Origin: Euwallacea fornicatus
Taxonomy: Eukaryota; Arthropoda; Insecta; Coleoptera; Curculionidae
Length of the DNA: 64,000 nucleotides
Direction: 5' to 3'
NCBI RefSeq assembly: GCF_040115645.1
Contig: NC_089552.1
Span: forward strand, 3,100,001-3,164,000
Below, in pieces: positions 12,341-26,600 of the stretch (its first letter is position 1; every line of letters begins with the position of its first letter). Both the position numbers and the translations under genes were made by a program. Below the pieces are notes generated by a model. That model was not told the DNA's origin, made no database searches, and saw nothing but the letters and a program-made list of their open reading frames with translations.

Positions 12341-12973
12341 GTTTTAAAGGCTGATTCACGTTAACTTCTCAATCGATGTTCGATGAAATTAAGTTAATGA
12401 AGACTTGCCTACAAAGCCTAATAATCGGTTGACTGCACTGGAACACCCTTTCCCACATACCGTCTCTTCGGCTTCAAGAAAATGCTTAAGTCTCCCCCAA
12501 ATAATAATTCTATTTTGAAAATAACAGTGCCCATTTCGGTCCTTTGACAGTTCGGTAATTTATGACAAAACCCGACCCAGCAATTTTGCGTCAGCTACCT
12601 TGGCCACTTAAATTTTTATTGCTGTCCCAAATAATATTAAAACAATTTCCTCCGTCTGGTGGGTACCCAAAACCGCCGTTTTATTGTGTTTTTTCTGCAT
12701 CCTCAACAAGCCCTAATATATATGTTTAAGGGGGCGCTGCGGTCATGTGTCGATTTTTATTATAACGTTTATGTTAAACGTTAAATTGAACTATTAGGGA
12801 CGATTATTTCTTCGGAGGAAATTTTTAAACTAAAGTGAGGACCGAGTGTTATTAGATGCCGGCTTGGAGGCATGTTTTAGAGTTATTATTATTTAATTAG
12901 AGAATGCGAGCTTGAAAAACACCGAAAGGCCAAGCCGTTTCCTTCCCAAACGTTGAATAACGATATACCTAAC
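12340..12973. other. Intergenic sequence, no feature recognised
   Basis: Between the decayed block and the mariner element. I see no open frame of interest, no terminal repeats and no strong compositional shift. Confidence 0.4.
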
Positions 12974-12975
12974 TA

Positions 12976-13872
12976 CAGGGTTACACAAAAGTATCCGCGT
13001 GTTTTAGCGTTGATATTGTCGGTTCTGATTATTTTTTTAATCTTTTTATTGGCTGCTGCACATAACTTTAATCTGCGATATATACCATTTATGTATCTGC
13101 TTTCAATCGCTTTAACCTCGTAAAAATTTACATATTACTGCAGTCGAATTGCATAAAAAGGGAATGAAAACTGCCGACATTGTGAGCACGATTAGTTTCA
13201 AGAAATGAACCGTGTACGCCACAGTAAAAAGTTACAAGTGGATAGGAGGGACTTCAGACGGTCCTTGTAGCGGTTGTCCAACTACCACTACGAGGTAATG
13301 GTGTGTAATTCCAAATCCTGAACGTTCAATGAGCGAAATGGTTATGGACCTTGGTATCGGCTGAAAAAATGTCCGCAACATTGTCAACAATAAGCTGAAA
13401 CTGCGAAGTTTTAAAATCGCTCGCGTTCATTTTCTCAAAGAACCAATAAAAGCAAAGCAACAGGCGAATTCTCACCGGATGCTACATCGAATTGACGGTG
13501 AACGACTGGAAAAGGTGTTCTCCACTTCTGAGAAAATTTTCGCGATTGAATCGATCTACAACAGTTAAAATCGTCACCAGCTACTACAAAAAGGCCAACA
13601 GAAGACTACCGCAGCTAAAATAATCGATTACAGCCATTTTCCAGCCTCGGTGGTGGCCGGGGCCGGCATATGTATGTACCACTGAGAAGCATTTTATACA
13701 TACATATATGTATTTTTTTTATTTGATATATATGTGCCACTTCGTGTTTAATTTTATTAATATTGATTTAATAAACCTTATTGTTGGTTAACTATGTGAA
13801 CTTATCAGTTTACGCAGTATTTTGGTACTGTTAAAATACTTTAAAAACTGCGGGAATTTTTGTGTCACCTTG
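12976..13872 (+). mobile_element. Dead Tc1/mariner-type transposon with TIRs and TA target duplication
   Basis: The left end CAGGGTTACACAAAAGTATC (from 12976) and the reverse complement of the right end (to 13872), CAAGGTGACACAAAAATTCC, form imperfect inverted repeats of about 30 bp. Both are flanked by TA (12974-12975 and 13873-13874), the target duplication of Tc1/mariner elements. The 897-bp length and the coding remnant inside agree. The ends are diverged by several substitutions, so the copy is old. Confidence 0.8.
13137..13680 (+). pseudogene. Broken Tc1/mariner transposase
   Basis: Transposase-like segments lie in order inside the TIRs. An N-terminal helix-turn-helix (IELHKKGMKTADIV-like) is followed by RNPERSMSEMVMDLGIG, then KLKLRSFKIARVHFLKEP, then ERLEKVFSTSEKIFAIESIY. 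In the last segment the first catalytic Asp of the usual (F)TDEKIF motif is replaced by Ser. Stops interrupt the frame at several points. After the block preceding the second Asp (SHFPASVV...AGIC) the reading ends, so the rest of the DDE/D domain is deleted. It cannot encode an active enzyme. Confidence 0.7.
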
Positions 13873-13874
13873 TA

Positions 13875-16800
13875 TACAGTGCCTACCAGGTAAAAGATGA
13901 ACCTGCATCATGGTGTATGGGAAAAGGTTGCTATCTACATATCCAAAATTTATTTGGAGTTCTCTCCTGTTCCTCCATATACTAAACTACCTCAGAAAAA
14001 GTTACTAAATGTACTTGGTGATTTTGCAAAGTTTTCATTTCGCAGTAGAGGAATTAAAAGAATTAATCATGCCATTATTTCATTTTTGCCTTCTACATAT
14101 TATGCCCTCTTTAAATTTTATGTTCATTCAAAAAGTCCAACAAATTGGAGGAATTACTGGGTATATTGGGGAAGTTAAGATTATCACATATGTGCAAAAG
14201 ATTTTCATAGCACAAGATTCAATTTTGCTATTTACACCTAACTTCAGGAAAACTCTGAAAGTATGCATTTTCCAGAACACTAATAAAATTATTATACAGT
14301 TGACTTTCAAACACTGATTTATAAGATCCCAGGAAGCAATGTCCAGGATGTTATAGAATCTAAATGTACTTCACTGTGTTATAGGCCTAAATGTTTTTTC
14401 CAGTAAACACCAAATTTGTACTCACAATCTAGCATTCAAGAATTTAGTGTAAGCAATCAGACATATCAACCTCATCCATACTTTAGTTTCTCCATATATA
14501 TCCCCAAGGACACAAATACTCTTTGTTATTTTGTACACAATCTACTTGAAACCAACCAACTATACCAAATCACCAGAGTAATGTTAGTGATCAACTACAA
14601 TGATACCGCAGATCAGGAGGAGTCCAAGTGGGAGTGCATGTGGGAGGTATGAAGGTAAAATATAGTTTCATTGACCTCAATCTAGTACAATACTTATATA
14701 AAATACTTCTTGATACTATATATCTTCTTTCTATTGGCCAGAAACACGTCCAAAACATAAAGTGGAATATCGCACGAATCTATTGAAGTACGTTGTATAC
14801 TATTCTAGTTTGAGAAGGGCTTGCTCAAAGAGATATGAGGACATCTTAAATATTTCTGTATACTTTATGAATGTCATGGCATATATGGGGTAATAACTAT
14901 CAACTTTGCCATTACTTATTTTCTCGACACATACTTTTCAACTATTTTATTTTTATTTTTTTGTAAATAAAGTAATAATAACAATTTTCGTGCAAAATTC
15001 AAAACAAACATTTTTGAGGTTATGATGAAATAAACAAAGTAAACATCAGAGGAAAAATCTATATCTCCCTGACTCGTAAAACCGGAGAATCCGAGGAAAT
15101 GATAGATAAATGATATGATTGATTCGGCTTTGGGGATTAATCTTGTATTACATATATCGACGTCCTTATCCGACTTTTGTCGCGACGTTTACGTACTTTA
15201 TCTAACCTGCAATGAGTAACGGGTCTACTTCCGTATTAAGTAGAATATTCCCTTTGACTAGCGGTAAAACACCTGATAGTGGAATGCTTAGAATGGGTCA
15301 CCAATTCGGAAATTCCGGATATAATCGGTTCGTGGAAGCGTTATTAATATTTTTATAAAAGGGACGTGCCCTTCAAAATATTCAAGGTTGTTTAGGAACA
15401 ATATCGACTTTAACTCTGTTAGGACTCTGTTTGGAGGACTACAAGAGATAAATGTGTAAAACCTCATATCACTGGAATCAGCTTAAAGGGGGCTAACTGA
15501 TGGGTATATTAAACTTACGTTTTCCTCTACAAGAACTTACTTGGATTTACATATCAAAATCCAAGAGTTGCAGGAAAAATCTTAATTCTTCTGAAAACGA
15601 GAATTAATTTTTAGGGCTTAAAAAATTTTTCAACTAAATGCATCTATTTCGACATCTCTTTGTAAGAAGAAGAAAACTGGAACAGTGAGAATTGATTCAA
15701 CTGGTTTTTTAATAAGCAAAAGTTTCATAAAGAATACATTTTTCTCGCAAACTGATAAATAATAAACTTTCCCTTTTTAGCAACCTCATCTGGAGAGATA
15801 CTATGTTTATGATGGAAAAAAATTTAAGAGATTTCTGTTGAATACGCCCTTATTTTCGACTAGTGTAGAATTCCGCGAATTACTAGTCCATGAAGGAACT
15901 CTAATTCCAAAACTATAACTGCCATTTGTGACGTTTATGCTTTGCATCTCAAAACGTGACCATAATTAGAGGTTTCCGCAATGTTCATCGAACACCATTA
16001 AAAACCCTCTGTAACTGATAATTAAGGAATGGTTTAAATTGCCAAAGTCACAGTCTGGAAGCGTGGCGACCCCCTTATCTTTGGGAGGGGTTCGATTACT
16101 TCCGCTATTTGTGACACTGTTATTATCGGGTTTGTCGGAATATTGGGGGTGTCAACATGCAAAAGCAGTATTCACAGTCTAGCTGTTTTCTACCAACAGG
16201 ATTCTCAACTACAAACAGAGTGTCCGGGAATAACGGGCATATGAGGCACTTCAAAAATGGGACACAAATTTCTATAACTTTCAATAACGGGTGAGGGTCA
16301 AATCGGAGTTTAACTAACTTGAATTTCTGTGTCTTATTAATTTCCGTGTTTATATGCGAAGCATTTCCTGACATTCCGAATATCATTTTCATCTATTTTT
16401 GAGAGAATTTCATTGATTTGTAAAATTTGATATTTCAACAATGTGAAATTGTTTCTGCATTGTTGACTGGATCCAGGATCCATATTTCACCGATGAATCG
16501 TTCTCCTTTTTCTTTCCAAAATTTTAGTCCTCAGTGCAACTTAAACTGAATATTAACATGTTTATGGCCTTTTCTAGTACAGCTTACTTTGCAATCGTGA
16601 AAATTTCTCAAAAATTGATTCTCGAGTTATACTCTAAGACTGATTTTTCAATAAACCTTGTGCCACATAATATAATTTAACAGCATTCAATTCTTCATGA
16701 CCAGGATTGTCTTAAAATAAAAAATCCAGACTAAACGTGAGACCACGGCAAGAGGTACATGGGAATGTAACTTTCAGTTTTTCAATCGTAGATATCTTCA

Positions 16801-19800
16801 CATTTTTAAGCAGTAATAGCCTTATACATAGGATATAGAGGTCAAAAGTACAAAACACTATAAAAGTTCTACACTATTTACTGGATATAAGGAGGTACAT
16901 ATATAGTATAGGTAGATGATAGAGGGTAGGTGGATACTACGTGAGACTATTGAAAACGAAATCTTGCTGTTCATCGACCTTCATATCACAATCGATAGAA
17001 CCCGTCCTCCCGAACCATTAAGAATACAAAACCACGGCAAAAAGGAAGAAGTACCATCGGAGGATGAACGGAGCTCCTCCTACATCGTCACGTCTTCGGG
17101 AGCACGTCTCGGGTACTCGCTGGTACTCTATAATTAGCCAGCCAGCTTCTACCTTAATAATATCTCGGTGGTTCGTAATGGTTTGCGAACTGCCACAAAG
17201 GCTAATAACGTGAAGGTCCCCATTTATATCACACGAAAAAAAAAAGTGTTCAGGTTCATTCATGCATGTGAGAACCTTGCGATTCTCATGTGTGTGAGAT
17301 GTTTTTGGGCACTACTTTGCGGTGCACCTACTGGGGAAATTCTACCAGGGGAGTATTTGCGTAGGTACCTTTTACCTATTTTTACCTTTCTACGTATCTC
17401 AGGTAGGTAAAGATATGCAACCCTAATAAAAGGAATCGTTATCCAAAGCTTAAAATTAGCGGTAGAATAAAACCCAATAGCTGACGAGCAGTTCCTTGCA
17501 TTTTTTTTAACGAGATAATTAAGCTTTCTTCGAGGATTAAGGGTATGATTACTAAGTTAAGCTGCGAACTCCTCCATTCGGAAGTTATGGCTTTCAATCA
17601 CTACAATTACGTGCACGAAAATCTCTTCAAGTCGTTAGGCAAGTGAAAAATGGTAGTTACGATTCATTGACTCTAATAATAGAGAATAATTTTGGTTTCT
17701 TTCAACAAAATGGTTTTCTACTCTTGACAAAATGGTGGACAAATAAGATCAAGTGTAGTTAATTCAAAAGTAGGATGGGGGTGTTTGAAACACACCCCTC
17801 AATCTAAATGCGCAATGGACAAAATTTTAGTTTGTTCATATGGAAATAATAGCGCCGTATAGGGCTTTTCATATTCTATTTATTTTGCACAGTAATCTAT
17901 TTTTGGCTAACCAAAGCCAACATATCACGCGTTTTCCAATAGAACTGCATCATAAATTTCAAAATGTTGAAATTAGTTTTCTATATAGGCCTAGCCTATA
18001 TCGTCAAATGGATATGTCGCATTTAAAACCGACAAAACTAACGATATTTATCAGCTTGTGATACATTGCAACGAATCCTATTTTATACGGTTATAAATAA
18101 CATGTTTTTTGTTTCATAAATAGAATTTCGGCAGTGCTACACATGAATATTACCATAGTTTAGTCTTTTCTATCCTGTTACCTATCACGTTCCAAAATAT
18201 ATCAACATTGCGAATGAGCCTTTCCCGCTTTGTTTCATAAAAGTTGCGTGTTCCTACGTAATTTTAAAAACAAAGACATGTCTTATTGATGTGAGAATTT
18301 CCGCATTCTTTCAGAAAGTAATTTTACCATTACCATTTGATTAATAAACTGGTGTCCGCAAATCTGCAATTTTTGAGATATATTACAGCTCTTCGTTCCC
18401 CTTGGGTGCAGATATATGGTCCCTCAGCAGTTGATTTGTCATTTTGACTAAGATCCTTTAAATTTTTTTTCTAAATAATGGTGTGTCATAGTGGTAAAAG
18501 TTAAGAGAACTCTGACTCCAGAGCCATCAAGAATTGTACGAATAATTTTTGTTTTAAGGAGAGTTAGTGGCGTGCTTTTTTTTTTAAATCCAGATCGTCG
18601 TTACCCTTATTTTGCGTTAACAATTTAGACGCACGTAACAACAATAGTTGCTATAATTGCTGAGCGCAATGTCAGAAAATTCAAATTTCGTCTTTTTTTA
18701 ATTTCACGTCTTCACCCTACAGCCTAATAAGAAAAATCACATGATAGGAATCATATGAAAGTTTTTAGGAACTATTATTTTGCGTAGCTCGTGTTGTATT
18801 GTGGAACCTCGATGTCCCCGTTTCTCAGAATTCTTGTTATACAAAGTCATGCATTCACCAACCGACGGTTATATAAATACTTATTATAAATAATACTTTC
18901 TGAACATTTTTACGATCAAAAAATAATTATTTTAGCGGCTGGTCGTGTGTACATCTCGGTACGAAAACAAGTTTGCTGATAATTTTCCGAAATTAATAAT
19001 TGGCAAGCGCCATATTCCTTCGGGTAAATCTCTGTAAAGTAAAAGTGAATTGTTGCAACTATTATAAAGTCGATATAGACTGAAAATGATTAAAATTCCT
19101 TGTCAATTGCTGATATTGATATCTGTTATTTTTACGAACTTCCTTCCTCGATTATTGTTTTTTGGTTCTTGAATTTGAGACGTCGCTGCCCTCGCACGTC
19201 AATTAGGCCATAAAACCGTCCAAAATTAAACTCCCTCGACAATGTCCCTCCGGCATGAGATTTAAACCAAACAGCCTTGAGCCAAACCCTAATCTGAGGT
19301 GGAAAATTATCTAAACCATCGCAATCACGATCCATTTCGTAGCGGCTAACAATCGCCGTCTGTCTGCTATATGCCGGCGTAATTTCAGTATGGATTTCCG
19401 AACGACTTTAATATGCGATAATCACCGGTTACCGAATCAATATATCTCCGACATGTCAAACGTAATTACACACTTCTTAGATCGTCAACCTGCCCTGCTG
19501 CTTCCGAAAGGACCCGAGGCCAATCGGGTACCCACATCCGACCGTTTTGTTAATAGTTAATAATATTCGTTTTATGTCTTCTCTTTTAAGCTGACGTTAA
19601 TTTATTTATTATGCACTGCAAACTCTGCAGAGAATAAATTAATACTAAAAAAAGTGCGTATATTCAAGTATTTTGAGGCTGTAAATTATAGCTAAGGTGC
19701 GCTCGTGAAATCATGAGAAATTTTTGGTCGAAATTACGGATGGACCGCATCAATAATTTAGAGCGTCTCCGGAGCTCCTTTCTTAAGGACAATTATAACG

Positions 19801-22800
19801 GGTCGCACGCTGTTAACTGCCAAAAAGTTATTTTCTGGATAACGCTCTTGGATACATCACCGTTGCAGCCAAGATTTATTGGAGCTTCATTTCGTTTTTA
19901 CAAGGTGCCCCATACTTAACGGTACACAAGAAACGTGTATCGAAAAGTTGATAATATCAGAGATACAGGGTATCAAAATTAAAAATCATTTTCGTCAACT
20001 TGCTAGGCACATTCAAATTACTGGTAAATAACGATTTTGGCAAATATTAAAAGTATTGGGTAGATACCATTGAGTTTTTTAATTGAAGTGCATCTTAGGA
20101 ACAGCGAATTAAAACACGCACCTAGTAATTAACACGTAAATATCTGGAAAACGAATAATGGGAGCGGCATCTCTAAGCTACGCCAGTTTTACGTGAAAGG
20201 GTTGGAATAATCAGTTTTGTTGCTCAGGATGTCTTTATAGTGTGCTAAAAAAAAAGAGTTTTTAAAGTTAGAAATAGTACGGCTGACAGCTTTCTTTTCA
20301 ACCACCTCGATCTGAAAGACCCCTTGTAACCTGTAAATCAGACAAGTACTGCTAATTATAGAACCCCCTGTATCACTACCTGACCTCACGAATAATTTCA
20401 TCTGAGATAGAATAGTCCAATATACCGCATTCTTAATCAAAACGCATTTGACAGTCCTTACAATCGCGAATAACGAGAAATATTGGCATCAAGCATTTCT
20501 TGCTGTATATTACTCACGATATTAAATCTGTATCTATCAATGCATGATACACCTCGGTCCTGCCTCGTTTCCATCATTTCCACGTCGACCGCCCATTGTG
20601 AGTGCTAATATGTGAAAAATGCCGCAAATTTCAACTGGTGAGCCCTAGGGCGATAGATCAACTCAACAGCAGGACAGTAAACAATCCTGCGGCAGTAAAT
20701 AGGACATGGAATGAAATAACAAATGGTAAGGGTAATAAATGTGGCCAGAACACGTCAGCCAGGGAATAAGTTGTGTGGGAAATACAGGATGTAAACGACA
20801 CGTGTCTACGTAAACGTACTGTGTATTCCCGCGGTTCTGGTCACGGTTAGATTCGTAGTGGTCAGAGAACTAATTTTGACTGATTTGTGTTTCTTTCGTT
20901 AATTTGTCTGTTGCCGCATAATAAATTCACGAAGGGCTAATAGGCGAACTCATGAAAATAGAAATTCGTAACATTCCATTTAGAAAGGCCGTGCTCATTT
21001 CCAACCAGCTGGAAATTCTCTTTTTTTTTAAATTCATAATCACAACATTAAATCTCATTGTATGACTCAATCTTGAATTCATATCGACTAATTTCGCAGT
21101 TTGTTGTGTGAGATTTAGGCTAGGTGTAATGCAAATAAAGTTTGGTCCATATGTGGAGGATATAAGTTTGCAAAGAAAAGAGAAAAGAAATCTATCAATG
21201 TGATGAATTCTTGAATTTAAAGCTGGAAAAGGACCGATTGGTTCGGTACGTTTTCAATATGCTTCGTTCCAAGTCGGTTGTATTTCAAGAAGCGCAAGTA
21301 AAGAAGTTTTGGTTTTGTTTATTCTTTATTAACGGTTATTTCCACGGCACTATTCAAACTCCATAAACCCATGGAAGACTTATGGAATTTTTTCGCAGAC
21401 TATCCTTTTTTTTTTCACTTTTCTCTTCCTAGCTTAGGCTAGTAAATTTTATCTCAGGGATTAGTTGGAAAAGACATGCTATAATAAACGACCGTGTTCT
21501 TTTCTACCACATTACAAAAAGAGGCAGTGTAGAATTTGTCTTCAATTTCCTCTACGGAAGGCAGCCCATAATTATGTACAATCAACTGCCCCATAGGACT
21601 ACATACGTTATATATGTGTGGGATTTCTAACCGTGAAGCTTACCTTTAAGATTATGTACAAATATTATTTTTCAGCTCTATTGCATTTCCGAGGGCGAAT
21701 TTTTTTTTTTTTTTTAATAGGACAATCGGTTTATTTTTAATACTTACCATCACAAGCGTTACTCTGAGTAAAAATACATATGTGCATCCCTAATCGTAGC
21801 TGTTTTGTATATAGTGAAAGCAGCAAAAATAGTTCTGGATACGCCACTGGCGAGCTTAGTAATCTATCCAGAAAAGCCCTAGAGAATTTTCACAAATTTC
21901 ATATCTGACCTGAAGAAATCTTACGGGAGGTTCACGAAGATGATAATCGATATCAGTTTTTAATAAACGTGTGGGTTAGAATTATGGGTGACTAGCTAAT
22001 TAAAGTCGTACTTCTACTAATACGACTCACCGGCGATATGTATTGAATTTTTTCGAAAGAAATTCACTCTTTTAGAACGCGTGCTAATGGCGACAAGGAA
22101 TAATATATGATTCATGCATGATACTGCACCAGCGCATTCCAGTTTGGTTACGCGTCAATATTCAACAACTTATCATGATCGCTGGATCGTGGTCGAGGCG
22201 GTTCTCGCTTATAACCTGCTAAATTTCCGGGCTTAGATGCTTTAGATTTTTCCTAGTAGGATATCTAAAGTCATTGGTTTCTGTTCTAAGAGAACGTAGA
22301 AGCCCTCTTAAACAATTTCTTTAGATTCAGTAAACTTTAATAAAATTATTTTCATTTGTTCATTTGTATTTTGTAACACTGTTGGCTGAGATGAATCTCT
22401 TGAAAGCCAGGGTTTCTTACTCAGGAATCTGAAAGCTATTGGTGATTTTTTTAAAGCTTGAAACGGACGAATTCGATATTTTTTATTTATATTTCCAGAG
22501 AGCTTAAAAGCCGAAATAAAACATCCAAAACTATATAATAAGTTTTATATTGATAAGACATCTAAAAGTAAGTAACAATATACATTAATATATCCGGATG
22601 GCTCTGTTTTTACAGCACATTGTTATAATATACCTTCTGTACAAAGTTTCTCTCAAACTGCTGGCGATATTCCTGAAACTGTCTGTGTGAAGCTTTAGGA
22701 AGGAATTCACAAAACTCAATGATAGTGAAAAGAGGAAAACAACATAAAGCAAACAGTTCCAGCAATACGTCATCAACACAGACTAAAAACGTACTATTTA

Positions 22801-22850
22801 TAAGATATTTACATCTTGACACTTAGGCCTACTTTTTACAAGTTGCGGAT
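13875..22850. other. Long gene-poor AT-rich interval
   Basis: About 9 kb with no open frame I can tie to a protein family. Scattered frames of 60-100 codons occur on both strands (for example 13897-14178, 16123-16392 and 16916-17263) with no recognisable motifs or splice context. A short block at 16237-16272 is shared with 62667-62697 and marks a dispersed repeat. The interval separates the su(f) 5' side from the 3' end of Lim1 and could carry Lim1 regulatory DNA, but nothing shows that directly. Confidence 0.45.
16237..16272. repeat. Short dispersed repeat, copy 1
   Basis: It shares GCATATGA followed by AAAAATGGGACACAAATTTC with 62667-62697; 19 of the last 20 bases are identical and in the same orientation. 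Both sites also have AACGGGTG nearby, though on opposite sides. It is probably part of an old transposon family. Confidence 0.4.
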
Positions 22851-22859
22851 AGCAGATTA

Positions 22860-22865
22860 TTTATT
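22860..22865 (-). terminator. Candidate Lim1 polyadenylation signal AATAAA
   Basis: A canonical AATAAA on the minus strand about 540 nt after the Lim1 stop codon. That would be a reasonable 3' UTR length. Others exist further downstream, so this is only a candidate. Confidence 0.35.
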
Positions 22866-23400
22866 AACTATAGAAACTAAGGAATCGGATATTGGCACTT
22901 TCAGAAGTGTTAACTCAATAGGTACACAGGGACAGTGTGATGACTGATAGCAGCTGGTAATTTTAGGGCCTAATCTAAGCGAATAATATTGTGAAAAGCC
23001 TTATTCAAAGATGGTTGTATATTGAAACGTCTTATTTTGTTAATACTGCTTTGTAGTAATTGTCCATCTTTGAAGAAGTCGCGTAACAAACTCGGAGCTC
23101 AAAAACGTCGTGGAGACGCATAAAAGTTTAGTAACAACATATTTGATAACAAAGAGCACGTAAATAACTTAAAAACAAAGCTGCGTTGCACAAGGTTAAT
23201 CACTTGGACATTCATGAACAAAATTTAGCATTGCTTTTGCGTATTATGCCCGAGACTCTAAGGTCTAAATACATTCATATGTAAATGTGTCTTCATTCAT
23301 ATTTAAATGAGTCCCCCGCATAACCCTCTCAAAACCACTATTTACATCTTTCATATAAATACAATTATTCTCTAGCTCGTTTGGCTAGAGCCTTCGCCAG

Positions 23401-23627
23401 CTACCAAACGAGCCCCTCATTCAACTGCTGAGGGTTATCCGAGAAGCTTCCGGGTGGTATAAACTCCGGGCTACCCCCTCGACCCCCACCTTGCCCGCCT
23501 GGCCCCCCTGGCATCATTTGGTCAGGCCCTGGCTGCTGCGGCATAAACTGGCCGCCTTCCTGCCCGGGCATTCCCCCACTGAAGTCCCCACCCATTGGCA
23601 TTGGTCCTCCATGGTCCATGGGACCTC
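23401..23627 (-). CDS. Lim1: Lim1 coding exon 6 (C-terminus, stop)
   Basis: Encodes residues 365-439, a Gly/Pro/Gln/Met-rich tail ending FSDNPQQLNEGLVW, followed by TAG at 23403-23401. The intron before it is only 53 bp (23628-23680), in sharp contrast with the other Lim1 introns. Confidence 0.92.
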
Positions 23628-26600
23628 CTATAAAAATTTTAATTAATGCTCTGCCTCGCTAGAATTTAAATGAGACATACCTCCTTGGCTGAAAGGAAGT
23701 TGGCCGCCAGGGCCTCCGCCGGGATGGTGTCCGGGGAAGAAAGGGCCGTCATGGGGATGGAAAGGGGGGCCTCCATAGCCGAACTCGAATTTGCCGTCTG
23801 CGAAATAGGGGAAGCCAGGGGGGCCGTCTTCTATGCCTCCGGGGGAGAGGTTCATAGGAAAGCCCCGCATTTTGCGGGAGCCTCCGAAGAAGGGGCCTCG
23901 TCCCATCGAGGTTAGTTGCTTGAGCCTTCGTTCTTTTGACCTTTTGTTTTGGAACCATACCTGAAAAAGGATAACAATATTATAAATGTGCGAGATTTTA
24001 CGGAATAGACATTGTGGGATTAAAGAGCAGTTTTGAAAATTGATGATGTATATGGAACTAGCAGTCAGTTATATTGATTTTTCGGTGTTTTGTACTCGAA
24101 TTAAAACACACCTGAATCATTCCCGCTGTTTGAGGAGAACCCCTGTGGAATTTGGTAAACTAATAAACCGGCAAACCTCACCCTTCACATGGATTTATTG
24201 TTCAATAACAAGTGTATAATATTTTCTGGGGTCATTTAAGCCTAATTTTCACATTGGCTGCAGCCACATGTCACATAAAATCATAATTTTTGTCCCTCAG
24301 CATGTGTACAGGACCAAATAAAAGTTATTTTCTCGCAATTTTGTACAAGTTCTTGCTAACAAGTTTGTTGAGAGCAAATGCAGCATTTGTTAATGCAGTT
24401 AAGCATAAAAACCAACTTTTTATTATTTTATCCGACAACTTTTTTTGAAGTTTATCAAACTTCGCAACTTTTGTTGCTGACTGTACATACACCCTTCAAA
24501 CTTACAGTTTTTCACCCCCTAAGACTCGTCAATTCATCGATGAAATATAGCTGCCCACTTGCTACAGTTACCACCACAATGGGGTTATTGTTCTGTTTAA
24601 CCCCCTGTATAAAAGTGCGGAGCATTATGGGCGGACCAGACCTTATGTCGGATCCCTTATGGTTTGCTTTGTAACTAGACTAAACGTTAAAGAATTGCCG
24701 GAAGAAAGTTAATTTGTTGTTTTGGCAAGTGTGGTTGGGTTTTTGTAAGGCGCCATCTGTTGTCAAGGAAATATATTATCTAAAGTCTCGATTTATAGGG
24801 AGTGAAGATTAGTTTTTTGATTTTTTATGGGACAATTTAATAAAGCGAATATTGGCTATATATAGACCATATCAGCTTGGTTGAGGAGGATTGAGGACAA
24901 CGAGATCACAAATTGTCCAAACATTCAGAATTTATATGGTGCCAGACTAATGAGATGGTTACTGTTTGAGATGGTTTGTGACGAAAATTATTGAGAAACA
25001 AATTGGTTATGAAAGAGATGAGTTCAGAATCTTTTCTTGTCAAATCCTTATCATATTTAACAAATGAAGAATCAACCAGCAAGTTGTAATGAGAAGATGA
25101 AGTTCCACTTTATTGGAAAATGTGACATTCACTGAAACCAAGAAGATGTTTACTAAGGAAATAAATAAACCGAAATTTGGAACGAAATGGAACGATTGAG
25201 AAAGTATTTTATAAAAGCATTAATAACAACTGAGGGAGATGGGTACGGGCGCACATGAGTTCCTATTTAATCAAATTGATCAAAAATGATTCTAGAAATA
25301 GCAAAGTGATGCGCATAGGTTCGGGGTGTTAAAAAAACAAGGAACATGATCGTATTCGTTAATGAAACTTACCATAGTTGAAGGAAGTCCTTACAATTGA
25401 CGAATAACAAGAAAATTAACAAAAACATCAGTTAATTTGTAAGGATAAAAGGGAGGCTTTTATAATTTTTAATAAACTTTTGAAATTTTTGAAAAGATGT
25501 TGAGGAGAAATCAGTGCCACATCATCAGAAAACATAGGATGCAGGTCAGTGGAAGATAATGGTACAGAAACTAATGAGAAAAGAAGATGATGAAAGATGA
25601 TGTCAGGCTGCTAAAAAATGTAACACTTCCTGATAAGATCATCAAGCTTACACTTATTAAGGTAATATAAGAAAGAGATATATAATGGAGATATTCACGG
25701 AGTCTTTTTGTATTTGAACCTTCCTAAAAATATATTTCTCAAATAGACATTACAGACTTTTTCCATTACTTTTTGTGGAATGCAAAATCGTTAAAATTTT
25801 CCCCCTTGAAGCATACAAACATATGCCTGTTCCGCGGTTTGTCTTCATTAATAGCACTGAAAATCTTCTTATTACTTTAATTATAGGTTTGGGAAATTCC
25901 CAAATATATACAGGGTTACACCACAAATGGTAGTAGGTATGTTAATTACAGGGGTGATTTAATTACCCTCAGAGAACCGTAATTTTCGAATAGTTCGGAA
26001 TCCAGGTGTGGGGGCGGGTTTGATTTATTCTTCGTTTCTTCATTTTGGACGTGTGAAATAGATGGGGCGCATTATGATAAATTGGACTGTCTATTCCACG
26101 AATAAACATTCGCTTAGAAAGTTTTCTGTAGTTATTCGAGCTTTATGGTTAAAATAAGAACAGTGAAACGCAGACAAATCGAAAAACGGAATTCGAACCT
26201 GTCTCTTTATCGATTCAAGTCGCATATTAAGAAAACTGAAAATGCTAATAACAGCTTTAAGGTTGATTTATGGGTCAATTTTTACATGATAAATCGGGAG
26301 TCGAACCGTCGAATAATTTATACAAATAGTACCACTGGACGGAACCAGTTTCGTTTTTTCGTAGCCACTCTTAGATGAACGAATCGAAAGTGAAAAATGA
26401 TCCTGAATTTTTATGTGTAATAAATAAGACTATGGCGTCAAATTTTGTTAAATTAAATAGATATTAAGCTCAGATTGAGATTTATTGCTCTATTGAACTA
26501 TAAATGATTACCATACTCAAATGGCGTTCATCTATACGCACATTTCAAGATCCGATATAATATTAATCTTGAACTCCACAAGACGGCGGTTTTTTCTAAC

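Noticed and set aside
23670..23915. Plus-strand open frame of 81 codons
   Set aside because: Shadow of the GC-rich Lim1 exon 5 on the other strand.
26185..26310. tRNA B-box-like sequences on the minus strand (GGTTCGAATTCC and GGTTCGACTCCC)
   Set aside because: No A box at the right distance, and the T-arm and acceptor stems do not pair. Not a tRNA gene.
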